Assembly: GCA_000467715.1 (NCBI GenBank)
Contig: AJFK01000008.1
Coordinates: forward strand, 62,001-126,000
DNA length: 64,000 nucleotides
DNA from: Hysterium pulicare CBS 123377
Taxonomy: Eukaryota > Ascomycota > Dothideomycetes > Hysteriales > Hysteriaceae
Direction: 5' to 3'
Shown: in pieces, positions 9,577 through 19,605 of the stretch
How positions within the stretch are numbered: position 1 is the first letter of the stretch
Layout of the letters: every line of letters begins with the position of its first letter
The notes under the pieces: model-generated
The model's input: only the letters and a program-made list of their open reading frames with translations
Databases searched by the model: none
What the model was told of the DNA's origin: nothing
Program-made: the position numbers and the translations under genes

Positions 9577-11428
9577 TTACTGAACCATGTCATCGTCCTC
9601 TTCGACTTTGATGTAAGGGGCAGCATTTGCATGAGGAGTGTAAGTTGCGTGATACTGTGCGCGCTTCGAGGGGTTTCCCAGAATACCATAAGCTTCTTCG
9701 ATCAGACCCATAATCTGCTCTGCATCCGCATTTCCTGCCAGGCCATCGTTACGGTATTCAATCTGGTTGCGGAGCCATGCCTTGGTAATGTGGATTTGGC
9801 GGTAGCGCTTGTGAGCTCCCAATACAGCGTAGTGGTCGCCTCGCACTGACTCAAGTTCTTTGCGTTTGCGCTCAAGTTCCGAGGGAGTATTCTTGAACTT
9901 GTAGCCGCCAATCACCATTGGGATATCTGATTCAGATGCAGATTCCTGGCTCGATGTTAGACGTGGCCGCTTCGAAGAAGAATCTGCATAGTCAGTCCTG
10001 CTACGCTTCATTGATATCGGTGATACCAGATCAGCATCGTGGCGGCGCTTAGTAGTACATCTTCTAGGTTGTTGGCTCATGAGAGGAGCCATGGATGAAG
10101 CTAGGCTTGTCGAACTTGATGTCTGACTTGTGGCTGCGGTGCTGACGCTGCCCTGAGATGCTTGAGATGCTTGAGTTGATTGAGTTGATTGAGATATTTG
10201 CACTGACCGAGTCGCCTGTGAGGAGTTGGTAGCAGAGGAATTTTGAGAGTTCGGGAGAGTGCGATTGAACCAACTTCCGTCTGACCTGGCGAACCAAGTG
10301 ACGGGTTGACCGTTGGGGCCATTACCGAGGATTTCTAAGGGCATGGTTGTTATTTGTGTAGAGTCGGACGGAGCGGTAACTGTGACCGTCCCAGAGATGC
10401 CGCTTCCTGGTGGAGGGACAAGACTGTACGACCGATGAGCCGTTCGGGATTTTTGCGATGAATGTTGTCCGCTGGGCTGCTGGGTATATTGTGACGTAGA
10501 AGCGATCGGAGTTCCAGCTTGTGAAGCGGGAGAAGAAGTCTGAGTTGTACCAGGCGTATCTGAATCAAATTGAAATGTCCTACCGCCAACGACAAACTTG
10601 ACTGAGATCGACTCTGCTGGACGCCGCTGATGGGTTGAGGCTTGCTGGGCAGATCCAACATTATTTGGCGAGAGTTGGATTTGATTAAGCTGACCGGCTG
10701 CTTCTGGGCGCTGGGAAGGTATGGGTATGGCCGCAACTGTGTTTTGAGAGATGACATGAGCCTTGGGAGCCTTGGGAGCCTTGGAAGCCTTGGGAGCCTT
10801 GGAAGCCTTGGGAGCTTTGAGAGCTACTGGAGGTAGAGGAGCACTGGTAGTGTGGTCGATCGCACCATGGGACCTCAGCACACGCTTTTGGGGAGCGAAG
10901 CCTTTCAAAGCCCTTGAGCCGGTCGCTGGGATTCGGTCAGTAGTCGCTCCTAAGGACCGCTGAGAAAGCTCACCACTTGCTGCGGGAGAAGACGTCTGAA
11001 TGTTTGTGTGTTTAGAAAGAACCTCTGATTCACTACCGAAGGCCTCCTTATAAGAGGAATCATCCGACGGCCAGTAGAAGGAATCATTGATATTTCTTGG
11101 AGGGCCATTTCGGTCTAGGGAAGTTTTGGTGAAGGATTGTGGTGGAGTCGGAGGATTGGCAGTCGATTTCACACCGTAGGTATTCTTGAAAGCCTGAATA
11201 AAGCTATCCAATTGAGAGTCAAGAGGTATGCCAAGCCCACCACTTGGGGGATTGATGTTGTATCTTCCTAGCAAGAAGCCAATTATGTGAGCTTTGACGT
11301 CCGTGTCGCTTGCGTCATAGTCAACAGTAGTACTCTGCATGCCTAGTTCAACTATTAGCAATGAAGTACGTCCAGGAGCTAAGCTGAGGTAACTTACTGG
11401 GAGCAACTAGAGGTACCGCTGCAGACAT
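9577..11428 (-). CDS. low-complexity protein with C-terminal degenerate J domain
   Basis: Exon 1 (11428-11398) encodes MSAAVPLVAP. A GTAAGT intron with a TGCTAAT branch site ends at AACTAG, and exon 2 runs 11342-9577, giving about 598 residues. Most of the protein is Ser/Gln/Pro-rich and probably disordered, with a Lys-Ala-Pro repeat encoded around 10766-10830 and SQ/TQ-rich runs. Residues about 513-575 look like a J domain (DHYAVLGAHKRYRQIHITKA ... GLIEEAYGILGNPSKRAQY), but the HPD tripeptide that stimulates Hsp70 is replaced (EYRNDG). A normal co-chaperone role is therefore doubtful. The far C-terminus is acidic (KVEEDDDMVQ). A nearer acceptor (TAATAG) would also keep frame and add three residues. 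Function unknown. Confidence 0.72.
10765..10832 (-). repeat. in-frame tandem repeat encoding Lys-Ala-Pro/Ser units
   Basis: Imperfect copies of a 15-base unit (GCCTTGGGAGCCTTG-like on the plus strand) alternate Gly-to-Glu-looking variants on the other strand. In the minus-strand gene they encode repeated KAPKAS. Units divisible by three keep the frame, so repeat number may vary between strains. Confidence 0.7.
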
Positions 11429-13989
11429 AACGAATTCGATACTCTCGAGACTTTTACCGTGGGGATCAACAAATGATAGCCGCCAGGCAATTTATTTGTG
11501 AGAGTTTATATGAAGGGTGGAGTGGTAGCAAAGGGTATATAGAGTGGTTGGTGGAGAAAAGACCAACAGGTTGAAGAAGTCGAAGATGGTGTTGAAATTG
11601 ACTCGGCTGGACAAAACGGTGTGGTGTTTTATGGACGCAGTTCGCGCTAGCAATGCCAAGCCTCGAGACAGTCACGAGTAGCTATTATGACAAGCCGGGA
11701 ACAGGACAATAGGGAAACCCAGGCACTGACGTAGGAGCTTGGATAAAGGAAAGACCTTATTCACGGGCAATTGGCATCTGTGATCGTCACGTGTGACGTG
11801 GGACTAGGCGCAGCTGCTCTTTTATGGCCTCTCCATTCACTCTAGACAAGGGTGGCTTGCTGATGCAGTGATTCACCTCAAGTTCATGTCATGTGGCCAT
11901 GGATTGTGTAGTCCGTCGTGAATGAGTCTCGCAACAAATCGAACTCTGTTCCGAGTACTCAGTTGCTCAATCTCAGTAGAGAGTTGATCATTGTAGTGAC
12001 GTCGGAAGCGCTCATCCAGGTATAGGGTTGAAGGACCCCAATGCCGGATGATTCAGATGATGGTCTCATTGAGCGCATGTATCGAACTAGTGTACCAGCG
12101 AGCTCAATAGAGTTTTTAACCTGTCTCTGAGGCGCTCTTTTTGGAAGGGTAGGTAAGAGGTATGACTGAGCTATCGGTACGTGCGACAGGCCGGAGCTCC
12201 ATGAAGCACCACATTTGAAGCCAGTTCACGGTCATACAAATAACTATGCTCTTTCTGTTTCTGCAAACCATGCTGCCTTGATTTCAATCTGTTGTATGTC
12301 GATTAAATTAGCTTTGGCGTACCCAATCATCTCTTCGAGTAGCACCCTATAAGCTGTTCGCAAACCTGGACAGAGCTATACACGAGCCTTGATGATATGT
12401 AGCTTATATCCCTCGTACTCAGATGGCTCCGACCCGCAATGTCGATACCGCAACCCGTTGCTCTTAGAAAGCGCATAAACTTAGGTGTCGCTTATTTGCA
12501 AAGGTAAACTAGGCTTGGCAAAGGGGTTTGAAGTGAGTTGACCACTGCGTCTCTTCAAGGCCATGTAGAAAGATAGGGTCATGACATGTCTCGCCGGAGA
12601 AGGTTGCGAAAGGGATGACGTCCGTGCTCGTACTTTTCGCAACAAGGCTTAGTGTCTCGGCGGGATATCGACTTCAACTCCACCACCTGCCACCAGGGAC
12701 TTCCCAGTTGACGTTCGGCATGCATTCATTTTCCGGTTTGAATTTTGGCATCAGATGTCGAGTGCTTGACTCAGAACTATATGTATCCTCGATATTCTGC
12801 CGGTGGGCTCCAAAGCTGAGGGCCGGCAAACCACTTCCAAGCTTGAAGTTTCGACCACAGGAAGTATTCCTCAAGTTGGTACAGACTTCGTACCAGCGAG
12901 AAACTTCGATGCAAAGAAAACCTCATCTGACGTCTGATGGTTGTGCAGCTTCAGATGGTTTAGGACAAGGCTCGCTACTTACTTGCCAGCAAAAGCTCAT
13001 TGGAGGCGAAAAATATTGCTGAAGGGCAGTGTTGTGTGAATTGGTTTCTGTTGCAACGTGCTATACCACCAGTCCCTTCGGTTCATGCTCCAAGAGTCTT
13101 CTCTCATAGCTGTACACTGTTAGTCTCTTGTTACGAGTTTCGTATCCCTCGGTCATTTGGAGTGTGGACGCCTGCTTTTGCAAACCTTCTATAGACTTAT
13201 GTCAAATTCTGCCAGATAGCTAAACCTATGATCCCTACAAGCTCATTGTGCTCCCATTCGATTGAGGAACACAACTTTGCACAGCAGTTTGGTCTTAGTG
13301 GGAAGTTCTAACAATTTCCCCCTCCGCTGAGTACAGCCGGAGAAAGATATTGAACAGAGCTCTACAGTTATATAGGGCTCGAAGGTTTAAGCCTGAATGG
13401 CAGTAAAATATGCTCGCAGATACGTAGATCTCTGATTAGTCTTTGATATTGACAAACTCTACTCGTCGGCGGATAAAACTACCAAGCTGTTCATTCGGCC
13501 GGTCAATGCTTTGTCCTTCCCTCACCAACTTTCAATCATTCCTCCACAATATCACTACAATTACAATCTTGGTGATATTTCTTCTTGATCTCTATGCTCG
13601 ATTGTTGCCTTGCTGGAGCATCAGCCGGCCTACCTTCCCTTCTAAGCTTCTAGCCTGGGATGAACTGAAGGCAACTTTGGCTACCTGCAACGTCATCTGC
13701 ACGTTTCCAAATCAAAGCGCTGACGAGGCAATCAGAGTGACTTAAAGCTTGGCGCCTGCATTATTTAACAGTTATCAGCCTCACTTTACCCTCACCAACA
13801 AACACTGCTCTTGACCGTCAACAAGAAAGCCCTCACCAGACAGCTTCCAATCTACACTATCAAACGGGCGACGAAGCCGGACTCTTGCACCTCCATGTTA
13901 GTGTCGCCCGGGTAATGCAACCTCTTCGAGGTTGTAGCTAAGCAAGAGACGCATCAAGCTGCTCAAAGGGCTTGATCACGGTAACCGTC
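11429..13989. other. gene-poor region, no gene recognised
   Basis: About 2.6 kb upstream of the J-domain gene without a gene I can support. Open frames such as 12615-13022 (plus) and 12674-12874 (minus) overlap each other and lack family motifs. The first few hundred bases probably hold the promoter and 5' leader of the J-domain gene. Confidence 0.45.
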
Positions 13990-14880
13990 GGCCTCACCAG
14001 AGGACTCCGGTAACGCCCCATGTGCGGGATTTCTAATGTTTTTTTCGAGACTTAATAAGCCTCACTTCAGCTGCTAGCCTCAGCATATGACCATCTGGAT
14101 TCATTCGCCAGTCCTCTCTACTGCTCGCTTCAGTATTCGACAACGGCCGGCTTCGAGTGGAAGACCCCGGTAACGCCCGTAAGTGGGTTAAGTAACTTTT
14201 TTGACAACACCCCAAAACAGTCCCTGCTGCTTGCCTCAGCACTCGACAAGTCGAAACTAGCCTCTCTCTACTGTTCGCATTGGTACTCGCGAACAGTCAG
14301 CTTTGCGTGGGGTCGAAGAGCAGTGATGCATGCACCGTTCCACCTCACACATCGACTAGCGCTCCACAACCGCAAGTTCACGATTTCGTCAATAGTGCGC
14401 ACCTTTACGGTCTCGCGGGCGGCTCAGAAGAGTCACTTTCAACCAATTCGAGATTTCACTATTGCAACAGTTATTTCTCTCACCTTTTACTTAACTTCGC
14501 GAGACGACGTCTTGACGCGACTTAGTCACTGCGTACGAACCCGCGCCTGACCGGACCCTGATTCTCACCAATCCTTCTTCTTCATTCCGACAGTTCACAC
14601 TTTTGATACATACACACTTTGAGTGCAATGAGTCCCACGGCAAGTTTTAAGGCGATTACAGCCTCTCTCAAAGCTGACCCTCAACAATTGATATCATGCT
14701 CTGATTATGCGGCGGACGACGTCTGGCAACTCACACAAGCTTCCCTCGCCAAACTACAAACTTTCAGCTTCTTACTGCTTGATGAATCCGAACTTTTGAC
14801 AAGTGGGACACATTCACTACCATGTCTACTACTTGCTTCAGTATCAGACAAGGGCTAGCTCCGGTGGGATCGTGGAGTGG
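13990..14880. repeat. cluster of degenerate ~50-100-base repeats
   Basis: Several diverged copies of one unit are seen at about 14063, 14115, 14220, 14264 and 14818, with core CTACTGCTCGCTTCAGTATT followed by CGACAA. A second block, CCGGTAACGCCC followed by a T-rich run, recurs at about 14006 and 14167. The copies look like an old, eroded repeat array. No coding capacity or terminal repeats were recognised, so the family is unknown. Confidence 0.5.
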
Positions 14881-15499
14881 TATGACCTATCTCGCAACTC
14901 CTGCCTCACTCTCACATTTCTGGTACCCAATCCCAATCTCGACACGACGTCCGGTCTCCTCGTGCGCCCTGTCACGCCTGATAGGCATTTTTCACTTCTC
15001 ACTATCTATTCAAAAACCCACAAAAACGAACCTTACTGTGTCCTGCTATGGTCAAGCTACAGTCTGTCAACTCCAATTTGCTCTTCTTGTAAACATTGCA
15101 GGCATGGGTCGACTTCAAACTTCCTGTAGGTCGAGCCAGCGCTGACCTTTGCCTATCCTCTTCGGCATCCGATATTCCATTAGTCTTTTTCGCCTGGAGG
15201 ACATTTGTCTTACGCTTCATGTTATGGGTCCTAAACACATTAAGCCAGAGGCCTTGGATCACGCTTCTCAAAACTTATGAAACTTCCGCGACTGCCCGGT
15301 CCGAGTCCGAATCTAGGACGGTATTTCTTCAGTACAAGCTTCAGTCTCATGCGACAATTGAGGAAATCGTTTATTCTCGAGCTAGCTCTAAGGACAACTT
15401 CTCCTGAACAGCCTTTCCAGGGCTATATAGGCAGGGCTTCGACAATTCTTCCAGCAATCGTTCTTCCACCGTCTTCTTCTTCCTGCCTGCAAAGATCAC
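14881..15499. other. region before the orphan gene, no gene recognised
   Basis: Several open frames on both strands overlap here (14803-15145 plus, 15002-15271 minus), none with recognisable motifs. It may hold the 5' part of the orphan gene that follows or more decayed repeat. Confidence 0.35.
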
Positions 15500-16396
15500 A
15501 TGCGACAGGCCGTCCCACGCCAATTTGACAACCGCGGAGCAGAAGCTTTGCAAGAACTTCGATCGCCAACCATGGAAGGCAACGTGCATTGTGATCGGCA
15601 ATCGGTGGATGGACTAAATGAGTTCAACAAGGGTGTCGAGACAAGCATTCCCAAAGAAAAAGAAGTCGTCCACAAGGAGTCGTCGTATAAACACAACTTC
15701 TCAGTGTCTGTGGTCCCAAAGCAAAAGATTACAAACTTCTTCTCGAAACTATCTCATGCAATCAATGAAGCCAGTGAAGGCAATGAGATCAAAGAAATAT
15801 ACCCGAGCTACGAAGCTACGACTGTTGAAAATACTTGCACGTCCTCGATTGTAAGGGAAGTCTCCGCATTCCAAGATATGAATACTTTGGAGTCTGCCAA
15901 ATCCACAACGCTCCAGACGAACGGAGACGGAAGTGAGAATGAGAAGTTTCGAGTCGACTACGATACTAAACGAATGTTGGTTGCGTACACCGACAAGGAG
16001 AAGCCAATGTGGATCTATTACTCCAAGCACGGCGACAATTCCAGAGCGTTATTATATTAGGGTTCTACAAGCACAAAGACCTACGCTCAGAGGGACATTA
16101 GCAAGTGGATCGAGCCCCTTAAACCTGTTGAACAGTTAAAGACGAAACAAATGGAGAAGGTCAAGGATCGCTATGAGCAGTTTCTTGGTCCAATCAGTGA
16201 CAGCAAAGCTTCATCCTCGCCCTCGCCACCAAGTAGCCAACCATCTCTAACACAGAGGTCCCTTGTGGAAGTGTGGAAGTTGGCGGATGGAAAGGCGCCT
16301 TCCAAGCGAGCAGCATCCGATGAGCTTCAATCTCCAGCCAAATTGATGAAAGTAACCGTTGGTGAACCCACAAACGATTCAGGGAGTGCAGGATGA
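15500..16396 (+). CDS. orphan hypothetical gene, two frames, model uncertain
   Basis: A 186-residue frame (15500-16060) is followed in another frame by 16060-16396. Both have protein-like composition, rich in Lys, Glu and Ser. The first ends in PMWIYYSKHGDNSRALLY. The second opens after ATTAG with GSTSTKTYAQRDISKWIEPL, then EKVKDRYEQFLGP and a Ser/Pro-rich tail with two basic patches (SKRAASDEL, PAKLMKV). The junction could be a 3' splice site at 16060, with a donor such as GTAAGG near 15851, or a real break. I do not recognise the family. Position next to decayed repeats suggests a lineage-specific or dying gene. The true start may lie upstream or at a later Met. Confidence 0.4.
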
Positions 16397-16483
16397 AGAA
16401 TGAATCTTATCTTTCTTTCCGTTTGGCTGTCATTGATGGCGTGAAAGGATGATATGCGCAGTCGACGAACTTATTGGCGCTAC

Positions 16484-16640
16484 CATGGATGGATTGGATG
16501 AACTCAACGGATGACTTCAACGGATGGCTGCAACGAATGGCTTCAACGGATGCCCTCGACGGCTGCACTCAATGGATGGGCTTAAAGGATGTCAATAGAT
16601 GACATTGACGATTGGCTTCAACGATTGGCTTCAACCAAGG
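16484..16640. repeat. degenerate minisatellite
   Basis: About nine imperfect direct copies of a 15-18-base unit with core CTTCAACGGATGG. The copies vary by single bases and spacing. It lies just beyond the orphan gene and shows no coding constraint. Confidence 0.65.
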
Positions 16641-17300
16641 CGTTGCGATACCATTCTTCTTCCTTTCTTTACTTTCCTATTCCCCTTCTAACCCGTCCTG
16701 TCCTCCCATGCCCTTCCCACAAACTCCCCACCATCCAATCCCCAACCAATCTATCAGCAATGCTCCCAATCACCTCACCACTGCCTATCCTATTCCCCGT
16801 AGCTTAGTACAGACAATAACACCCAATCAAACCCCATAACCTAATTCACTCAAACATCCCGAATCCCAATGCCAGTGATACGATGTTATTTCATGAGTGT
16901 ACTACATACAATTGGTATATATCCCGTCTACTACCCGGCTATTCTTACAAACGGACCCATCTATATACAAAACTGCCTTACAATATCTTACACTCCCATC
17001 CCGAGAACCCCAATTGTACACGGTTCAAGAGGAGAAGCCATCCGTCCTAAACTGAGAGTAAGCGTACCATCAAACCAGGAACCACCACAAACAACAACCC
17101 TCGCCCTCTAGAAACTATGTCCCCCCTGGATCCTTCCTCAGCCTTCTCCAAACCCCCCTCTTCTCCCTCTCAGACGTATCCGTCTCCAACTTAGACCAAT
17201 CCGCCAGCCCCTCATTCTTGTTCACTCTTATATCTTCGAACCAGAAACTCCCCCTTCTGGCTTCTCAGTTTTCGAATGATTAACGGACCCGCAAGCTTCC
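16641..17300. other. intergenic, pyrimidine-rich
   Basis: Plus strand is rich in C and T with no supported gene. It presumably contains the 3' end of the PPR gene transcript on the minus strand. Nothing else was recognised. Confidence 0.4.
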
Positions 17301-19605
17301 TTACGATCTGTTCTGGTGACGAGGGTTTGGAACGGTATGAGGAAAACGAGGCGCGGAGCCTGGACGTGTGTCGGGTGTGTCGCTGCGGGAGAGAGAGTAG
17401 CGGGGGGAGCGAGTCGAGGGACTTTCATTCCACCTGCCGGCGATGGGGCGGCGAAAGGAGGGAGGTGGATTCTCAAGAGGACGATCGAAAGACGTTCGAG
17501 GAGGCTCTGAAGTCGAAGAAGAAGGCTCCTCGCCCCCCTCGACCATTTCCTGCGTCCTCCTCGCCGCCTTCCCCGTCTCCCACTGCTTATCCTTCCAAGC
17601 GACCCTATTCATAAAAGCACCTATTCTCGCTCTTCTATCGCTCCAGGGTCTTCTTTCGTTATCGGGGAGCAGGCCCCCTTCGAGTAATCTATCGTAGCCC
17701 GCGTAGATCCTCCTTAGCGCCACAATCGCATCTTGGCGTTCTGTACCGACGAGACGTCCCTTGGCGTGTCCAACTCCTATTTGTAGGCGAATAGAAGCGA
17801 TGACGGGATCAAGTCGCGTCAAAGCGGCTATAAGAACGGCCGAGTTGTCGCGGGAATGCGGGGATGCCATCAGCAATTCCATGTACATAGAAACAGTTTT
17901 GGAGTCCATGTCTTCGAAGGTAGATGCCATGATATCTAGCATCTCAGTGGCGTGATTGAGGGAGTTGTGGTTGTTTTTATCGCGGACACATGTGCTCATT
18001 GCGATGCGGAATGTGCCTGAACGAGGCGTGAATCCTCGGTCGGTGAAGTCCCGGCGAAGGAGCTCGATGGCGTCGGCGGATGAGCGAGTTTGACGTAGCA
18101 TGCGTAGACGCATGTTTAAGTTGTTGAAATCGGGTTGGATGTTGTAGGTTGTGGGGTCTGTGAAGAGATTCCAGTATGCTGTTGCTGCTTTCGCGGCCAC
18201 GATTTTGAGACAGGCTTCTTGAATGAGAGAGAGGGTGTTGTTGCCGGGTGTGGCATAGTTGAGTGGATTATGATTGGCGCCGCCAACCTTTTTCATCCTT
18301 ATTGGCAGAAACTCATTTCCCCGGCCTTCGTCAGTTGGTGCTTCTTTGTCGTCTCGATATTCTTCTGGTACTTTGGGGGCGCGGAGAGGAGGATATCCAG
18401 CTTCCGTACGCGCCTCCGTCCCCAGTCGAGGGATGAGACGGGGAATGTTCATGGTCTGCTCTACTAATGAAATCACGTCGTCCCAGTCTCGAGGTCGAGA
18501 GCCTATGAGGAGAAGCCTTCCCATTGCACAGACAAGCTCTTCGTCGATGAAGAGATCTGCTGCCCTCCATTTGCCAATGATATCTACCCACATGCGTCTG
18601 CCTTCGATGATACCACGCTCCTTGCGTCTTGCCAACTCCTCGTCGTTCTCTCCGACCGGTACTCGTACGATGAGGCTTTGTCTAATAGCGTTTAATATTG
18701 TTGTATAGGTTAGGTTGTTGGCCGCATTGGTGCCTTTCTCTGGGATCTTAGATGCGACACCCCATAGCGCATCCATATCGTTCGCTCTTGCACAAACTTT
18801 CAATATGGCGTTGGTATGCATGATCGATGGTTCAACTTTTGCGTTTGGTGCGAACATGGAATGATATATGGATAATGCATATCCAAGAGCATTGGTAGCA
18901 TGAGCATGGTTGGCCAGACCGCGTAGTAGAATGATATAGGTGTGGGAATCCGGAAATTGAGAGCGTTTTTTCATCTGGTCCCATTAGCTAGATTCCGCTC
19001 AGACTTCGATCAAAGCTTACATCATTATATATCTTCATTGCGACTGACAGATGTCCCCTTTCCATAGTATTGTCCAAGATATGATTCCAACTGACAACGC
19101 ACTCCATATTCTTACTCGCCATCCGCACCAAGTCCAGCATTTCCTTGTGCCTGTCCTTCTTCAATCCCTTTAAAACGAAATCTGCAAGCTCCAAGGGGTC
19201 ATTGAGATACTTCAGCTCCGACATACGGGCTCTGAACTCCGTCGGCGAGACACTAGGATCTCGCTTGATGCCTTTCAATGCTCGCGACGCCAGTGCTTTC
19301 TCCGCAGCAGCATTTCCGCCGTGCAGGGTCTTTTGTGCCTCCTTCCTCAGCCCTTCGGCTTTGCTATGGCTCTTCCATTTATCTCTTCCATCCCTAGATC
19401 TTCCATCTTGGCCTTCTTTCGGTGAACTTCGTATCGATTGGCGGGGATATAATGTCGGAGTAGAGGTCTGGAAGGAGAGTTTTTGGTGGTGGCGGTAAGG
19501 GCTCGGAAAGGCTATATTGCGCCGGACATGTTGTGTGTAAGTTAATGATACATCGTGATGAAGAGCTCGGAGACATCGCCATTGACAGGCGCGACAATTC
19601 AGCAT
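17301..19605 (-). CDS. mitochondrial pentatricopeptide repeat (PPR) protein
   Basis: Exon 1 (19605-19021) and exon 2 (18974-17301) join in phase across a 46-base intron (GTAAGC donor, ACCAG acceptor), giving 752 residues. The N-terminus (MLNCRACQWRCLRALHH and a following Arg/Ser-rich stretch) is like a mitochondrial presequence. Helical pairs typical of PPR repeats follow: VVSWNHILDNTMERGHLSVA, HTYIILLRGLANHAHATNAL, HTNAILKVCARANDMDALW and LTYTTILNAIRQSL, and later GTFRIAMSTCVRDKNNHN. The C-terminal 90 residues are Arg/Ser/Pro-rich and probably disordered. Fungal PPR proteins act in mitochondrial RNA processing, translation or the mitoribosome. Which one this is cannot be told from sequence alone. 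Confidence 0.85.

Noticed and set aside
12615-13022. 135-codon plus-strand frame in the gene-poor region
   Set aside because: No recognisable motif, odd composition, and an overlapping minus-strand frame of equal plausibility.
18274-18708. 144-codon plus-strand frame inside the PPR gene
   Set aside because: Antisense to a good PPR reading frame with repeat structure; no motif of its own.
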